Positions 57,339 through 62,000 of a DNA stretch of 62,000 bases are shown here, piece after piece. The DNA is from Lingula anatina. Taxonomy: Eukaryota; Brachiopoda; Lingulata; Lingulida; Lingulidae. Where the stretch lies: the NCBI RefSeq assembly GCF_001039355.2, contig NW_019773681.1, positions 167,699 through 229,698 of the forward strand. The letters are read 5' to 3'. The position numbers were made by a program, and so were the translations under genes. Every line of letters starts with the position of its first letter. Positions within the stretch are counted from its first letter, which is position 1. The notes under the pieces are model-generated. The model made no database searches and was not told where the DNA came from. It saw only the letters and a program-made list of their open reading frames with translations.

Positions 57339-59958
57339 GTAATTGGCATAAATGCATTATATTTATTCCCCTACAAAATAAGTGTAAAAATAAATGAAAA
57401 GATACATTTTTTGTTTGATAATTACGTAATTTCCTTAGTGGCAATAGGGAGTCACCCATGTATAATGACTTCTTTTCACGAAGGGAGAAAAATAAAAAGC
57501 TGCATTAACAAGTCACAGGAATGAGGTGCTTCTTGCCTAATGAAATAAATGTTTTATGCATCTTTGAGAAATAAAAAGTGGCTTTCTTGGGTAATGAAAA
57601 TACCCAATGGGACCTTCATCTAAGGCCCCATTCACAATTAGGGGACTAACTACTCCAAGGGTCAAATATGGCGAACCACTCCAAAGCTTACCTTCTAATC
57701 CGTCAATAGACACTGAATAGATATCCCGTGGGGAAGTATTCAAGTGAGTCGGCCATATTTGACCCTCGGACAACTTAGTCCCCTATTCTGAATGGGTCCT
57801 GACACAGGTTTGCACTGAAGACCAACAGAATGACTCAGCCCACTCTATGTGTGTTTGATTACAGCGTTCAAACAGTCTGTTTGAGTGGTTCTATTTTTAT
57901 GTCTTTGTTGTTNAAATTTTTGTGTACCCCTTTTTTATATTAGGTGATGTAGAATAAGTTGGATTGAAAATGCAGTTTTGAGTCAAATGATATGCTTAAC
58001 TAAATTTCTTTTTTTTTTTTTTTATTTGTCTGGATAATTGAAGGGACAATTTTAATTTAATGTCTAAAATCAAACATTCAAGCATATAATTACTCATAAT
58101 TTGACATGGATAGTACTTACCATTCCTTGGGCATGTTTTTAAATGTTGTGCTATATATGCCAAATAGAGTTAAGCGTTCCCATTTTTGTTGAAATAGTAA
58201 ACGCATGTGAAAGGTCTCACAATTTAGTGTTTACGTAACAAGACATTTCACCATAATGGAAAATTATTTGATAGAAGGTAGTTAATGTCATTTGCTTGTT
58301 CGTCTAGGTAAATAGATAAATATAGAAAAAATGATTTCTATTGGTGTTACATGTTTCCAGATGGTACAACAAAAATTATTACAACTATTAGGTACAATTA
58401 AAAAAGCTCAAGGCCACAAATGGCTCCAAAGTCACATAGATAAGTGAATGCTTTTAAGCTTGTGCCTAGATCTGTTACTGTTTAGGTAGATATATGTATG
58501 GACAAACATAAATGATGATCTGTTGCTGTCTAAATGGTACAAAAAGCTCCTTGGTAATGCAATTTGGCTTCACTGCACCGTCTGATATCTGTATGATATC
58601 ACAAGATGGCCTCACGGCTCCAAAGGATGACTGCATTGTGCCAAGGGATGACTGCATTGTGTTAAGGGATGGCTGCATGGTACCAAGGGATGGCTGCATT
58701 GTGTTAAGGGATGGCTGCATGGTACCAGTGTTTTTTCCATGGTACCAAGGGATTCTTGCATGGTACGAATTTGTTTCTGTGGTGCCATCCCTTGGCACCA
58801 TGGAAACATTGGTACTAAGAGATGCCTGTATGGCACCAAGGGATACCTGCAAGGTGCCAAGGGTTTTCTGAGTGGCAGTGCCTGTTTTGCACAAAGAATA
58901 TTTTCTCAATCTATTTTTATCTAATTAAATGGCTAGCATTTTTTCCAGATTTCGACTTGTGATAGCTTTGTAAACTGCTCATATAAATGAAATACATTAA
59001 TATTTCAGTTTGTATTGAGGGTGTACAGGAAAATCAAACATGAATTGAGTATTGTTTATAATATATAGCCTTGTGTACTGCTTAACCAAATTGAAGATAA
59101 TTCACAAAAAAAGTAGTATTTTTCAGGTGTGAAGATCTTGATGAAATGTAGTATACATTTGCATCATACAGCTATCTGTACAGCTCAAATGTTTTAAGTT
59201 ATGAATAAGTTTGTTCAAAATGTATAGATTTCATCTTATACATAGGAAGTTGTTTAGATCTTGTTTTTGAATCATTTTGTTGAACATTTTATGACAAAAA
59301 TGTGTTGGATGTTATTATTCTTAATGACATATTGTTGATAGTAATCAAGACTTCTTTGACTTAGATTTGGTAAATCAAAATAATCTTTTATGTTTATTTT
59401 TGCTGGCTTAAATACTATGATATGTTCAGCCTTATTGTTTTGCCTTGAATGGTATTGTTTTGTCTGGCTGGTATTTTCTCTCATTTATGTATTGTTTTAC
59501 TTTTACCCAGCAGCTTTTCCTCATATTGTTCACATTTGTGAACTTATTTTATTTCTTTTTCAATAAGCCATATACAATAAACCCAAGAAGTATGAGAACA
59601 TTTTTAAATAATTAAAAAATAATTTAATTGTCTAATGCAGTGGGAAAATCTTCAGTTTATGTAAAAAGAAATGTAACAAACAGTGGGTGCATTATCCATC
59701 AATATTTGGTTAAAATATTTACCTTAGGGGGCATTCAGAACAGCCAACCAACAGATCCAATATGGCCGACCCTTTTGCTGTTCTAAATGCACTCTTAGTT
59801 CGTATGTTTATTTTAAAACCATTCAAAATAACGGTGTTTCCAAATTTTTTTGGTCAGTGTATATCAGAACATAAATTGCCTTTTAATATTCACCCTGTGT
59901 TTCAGAGATTACTGAAAAGGACAGAGACTTGATGACAGTCAGGGTGACTCCTCAGTGA
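57179..59958 (+). CDS. cAMP-dependent protein kinase inhibitor (PKI family), two coding exons
   Basis: Exon 57160-57338 (ATG 57179) ends TCAG|GTAATT; a proposed last exon is 59906-59958 (TTTCAG|AG to TGA), phase-compatible, for 70 residues. PKI proteins are 70-80-residue heat-stable inhibitors that bind the free catalytic subunit of protein kinase A and carry it out of the nucleus. Seen: MTDCET start, as in vertebrate PKI (MTD.ET); an aromatic helix residue (Phe14); then the pseudosubstrate GRTGRRNALPDIL (18-30), where Ala25 replaces the phosphorylated Ser/Thr. Residues 40-50 (DITFDLSKLSG) sit where PKI has its leucine-rich export signal. ATG 57170 is also in frame but adds only MPQ. CTTTCAG at 57159 makes the exon internal, so a 5' untranslated exon lies upstream. 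The first exon is secure; the second rests on splice sites, phase and length. Confidence 0.85.
57624..57798. mobile_element. Family C foldback MITE, copy 4 (PKI intron)
   Basis: GGCCCCATTCACAATTAGGG to CCCTATTCTGAATGGGTCC. Arms GGTCAAATATGGCGAACCAC and GTGAGTCGGCCATATTTGAC. Confidence 0.82.
57905..59660 (+). repeat. Direct duplication, copy 1 (PKI intron)
   Basis: Sequence from AATTTTTGTGTACCCC onward matches 60393-62000 at an offset of about 2,470 bases, with scattered substitutions and small indels. A single N sits at the start of both copies (57913 and 60383). Confidence 0.88.
58612..58870. repeat. 21-bp minisatellite, copy 1
   Basis: Units of the type ACCAAGGGATGGCTGCATGGT, alternating CATTGTG/CATGGTA endings. 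About five tight 21-bp units, then looser ones spaced by GTTTCCATGGTACC-like segments. The unit is seven codons, which keeps frames open on both strands and creates repetitive artefact frames. Confidence 0.88.
59731..59790. mobile_element. Minimal family C derivative, about 60 bp
   Basis: GCATTCAGAACAGC and GCTGTTCTAAATGC are inverted ends around CAGATCCAATATGGCCGACC. Both ends of the family are kept with almost no interior. Confidence 0.7.
59906..59958 (+). CDS. Proposed PKI terminal exon
   Basis: CTGTGTTTCAG precedes EITEKDRDLMTVRVTPQ and a TGA. Phase fits the first exon exactly. The sequence itself is not diagnostic, because PKI C-termini are poorly conserved. It lies in the unique spacer between the two copies of a local duplication. 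Confidence 0.55.
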
Positions 59959-60392
59959 TCTTTGAATCTTGGAGTATTTTATGTTGACACCATAACATCT
60001 GAGGCTAAACTAAGGTTTTCTTATGATACTTGAACTTATTTTCATTTTCAATGTGTAGAGATTCTCATCACTGATAGTAAGGCCACACTTTTTTATTTTT
60101 ATGGATGACATCCTCTGGGGACCCCAAAATCGGCGCGAGCGGGCGAAAAAAAAAAAACAGTCAAAAAAAAAACTGCTTAAGAAAAGTTATGTTTTCAGTA
60201 CACAGCTGGAAACACTAATTTACCACAGAAACACGTATCAAACTAACAACATGTCTTTATCCATGCTCTCAAAATATTAAAGCATTGTGAATAGGGCCTA
60301 CTTCGTAGAAAGGTAAAAAGTCATGAATATATATGTGCTGCATATTACCAAATCTATTTAAGGTTATTTCATGCATTCTCTTNAATGTGGAA
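59959..60392. other. Unique spacer after the proposed PKI stop
   Basis: Would be 3' UTR. Contains GGCGCGAGCGGGCG and an A run at 60127-60170. No convincing AATAAA is seen here; one at about 60677-60682 lies inside the second duplicate. Confidence 0.4.
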
Positions 60393-62000
60393 ATTTTTGT
60401 ACACCCCCTTTTTTATATTAGGTGGTGTAGATGGTGTGAATTGAAAATGCACTGTTTTGAGTCAAATGATATGCTTAACTAAATTTCTTTTTTTTTTTTT
60501 TTTATTTGTCTGGATAATTGAAGGAACAATTTTTATTTAATGTCTAAAATCAAACATTCAAGTATATAATGACTCAAAATATGACACAGATAGTACTTAC
60601 TTACCATTCCTTGGGAATGTTTTTAAATGTTGTGCTATATATGCCATATTAAGTTAAGAGTTCCCATGGTTGAAATAATAAACCCGTATGAAAGGTCTCG
60701 AAATTTAATGCTTACCAAAACAAGATCTTTCACCATAATGGAAAATTATTTGATAGAAAAGTAGTTAATGTCATTTGCTTGTTCGTCTAGGTAAATAGAT
60801 AAATATAGAAAAACAGTTTTTATTGGTGTTACATGTTTCCAGATGGTACAACAAAAGTTATTACAACTATTAGGTACAATTAAAAAAGCTCAAGGCCACA
60901 GTTGGCTCCAATGTCACACAGATAGGCAGATGCTTTTAAGCTTGTGCCTAGATCTGTTACTGTTTAGGTAGATATATATGGACAAACATAAATGTTGAAC
61001 TGTTGCTGTCTAAATGGTACAAAAAGCTCCCTGGCAATGCAATTTGGCTTCACTGCACCATGTGATATCTATATGATTTTACAAGATGGCCTCATGGCTC
61101 CAAAGGATGACTGAATGGTACCAAGGGATGACTGTATGATACCAAGAGATGACTACATGGTACCAGTGCTAGTTTCCATGGTACCAAGGGATGACTGCAT
61201 GGTACCAGTGTTAGTTTCCATGGTACCAAGGGATGCCTGCATGGTACCAATATGTTTCCATCGTACCAAGGGATGTCTGAGTGGCAGTGCCTGTTTTGCA
61301 CAAAGGATATTTTCTCAATCTATTTTTATTGTATTAAATGGCTAGCATTTTTCAGATTTTGACTTGTGATAGCTTTGTAAACTGCTCATATAAATGAAAT
61401 ACATTAATATTTCAGTTTGTATTGAGGGCGTACAGTAAATCAAACATGAATATTGTTCATGATATATATAGCCTTGTGTACTGCTTAACCAAATTGAAAA
61501 TAAATCACAAAAAGGTAGTATTTTTCAAGTGTGAAGATCTTGATGAAATGTAGTATACATTTGCATCAAACAGCTATCTGTACAGCTCAAATGTTTTAAG
61601 TTATGAATAAGTTTGTTCAAAATGTATAGATTTCATCTTATACACAGGAAGTTGTTTAGATCTTGTTTTTGAATCATTTTGTTGAACATTTTATGAGAAA
61701 AATGTATTGGATGTTATTATTCTTAATGACATATTGTTGATAGTAATCAAGACTTCTTTGACTTATATTTGGTAAATCAAAATATTGTTTTATTTTTATT
61801 TTTGCCGGCTTAAAGACTACGATATATTCAGCCCTAATGCTTTGCCTTGGATGGTTAGTGTTTTGTCTGGCTGGTATTTTCTCTAGTTTATGTATTGTTT
61901 TACTTTTACCCAGCAGATTTTCCTAATATTGTTCACATTTGTGAACTTATTTTATTTCTTTTTCAATAAGCCATATACACTTAACCCAAAAAGTATGAGA
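60393..62000 (+). repeat. Direct duplication, copy 2 (runs off the window)
   Basis: Second copy of 57905-59600, collinear up to the last base of the window, so its end is not visible. Confidence 0.88.
61103..61280. repeat. 21-bp minisatellite, copy 2
   Basis: Same ACCAAGGGATGACTGCATGG units as the copy at 58.6 kb, but arranged as GTACCAGTG[C/T]TAGTTTCCATG alternations; the unit number has diverged between the copies. Confidence 0.88.

Noticed and set aside
58475-58909. 144-codon minus-strand frame with repeated LGTMQPSLNTMQ-type units
   Set aside because: It is the 21-bp minisatellite read through; the opposite strand is equally open, and the second copy at 61.1 kb does not keep the frame.

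Overview
This is animal (metazoan) nuclear DNA, not bacterial: coding sequence is split into short exons with GT/AG borders, intergenic DNA is AT-rich and full of microsatellites, and many families of short inverted-repeat transposons are scattered through it. The gene content (a many-exon serine incorporator, a peroxisomal NUDT19, a PKI-type kinase inhibitor, a Star-like FkbM protein) and the MITE load suggest a marine invertebrate such as a mollusc or a non-vertebrate deuterostome. The species cannot be named from this sequence.

Layout. 1-3.3 kb: AT-rich DNA with no gene recognised. 3.3-6.35 kb: minus-strand array of eight tandem units of about 315 bp, each a 243-346 bp block bounded by a consensus 3' splice site and a 5' splice site, lying downstream of a minus-strand TATA box; this is the least explained structure. 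8.0-8.7 kb: nested MITEs. 10.1-11.6 kb: two-exon FkbM-methyltransferase/Star-like gene (+) with a 2-base frameshift, followed at 12.6 kb by a decayed copy of its second exon. 13-22 kb: MITEs, a decayed non-LTR retrotransposon RT fragment and simple repeats. 22.4-24.9 kb: NUDT19 (+), two exons, intact. 25.35-25.55 kb: assembly gap. 26.8-36.4 kb: serine incorporator (SERINC) gene (-), 13 coding exons whose phases all join to give 474 residues; it is tail to tail with NUDT19. 37-57 kb: MITE-rich DNA with local tandem duplications. 57.2-60.0 kb: a PKI (protein kinase A inhibitor) gene (+), with a coding exon carrying the pseudosubstrate and a proposed short terminal exon. 57.9-62 kb: a direct duplication of at least 1.6 kb that flanks the proposed last PKI exon and carries a 21-bp minisatellite.

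The genes look like independent housekeeping loci, not a cluster with one function. The main interest is structural: at least seven inverted-repeat element families, labelled A-G here, several nested in each other or in older tandem duplications; duplication of splice sites; and the splice-unit array at 3.3-5.9 kb.
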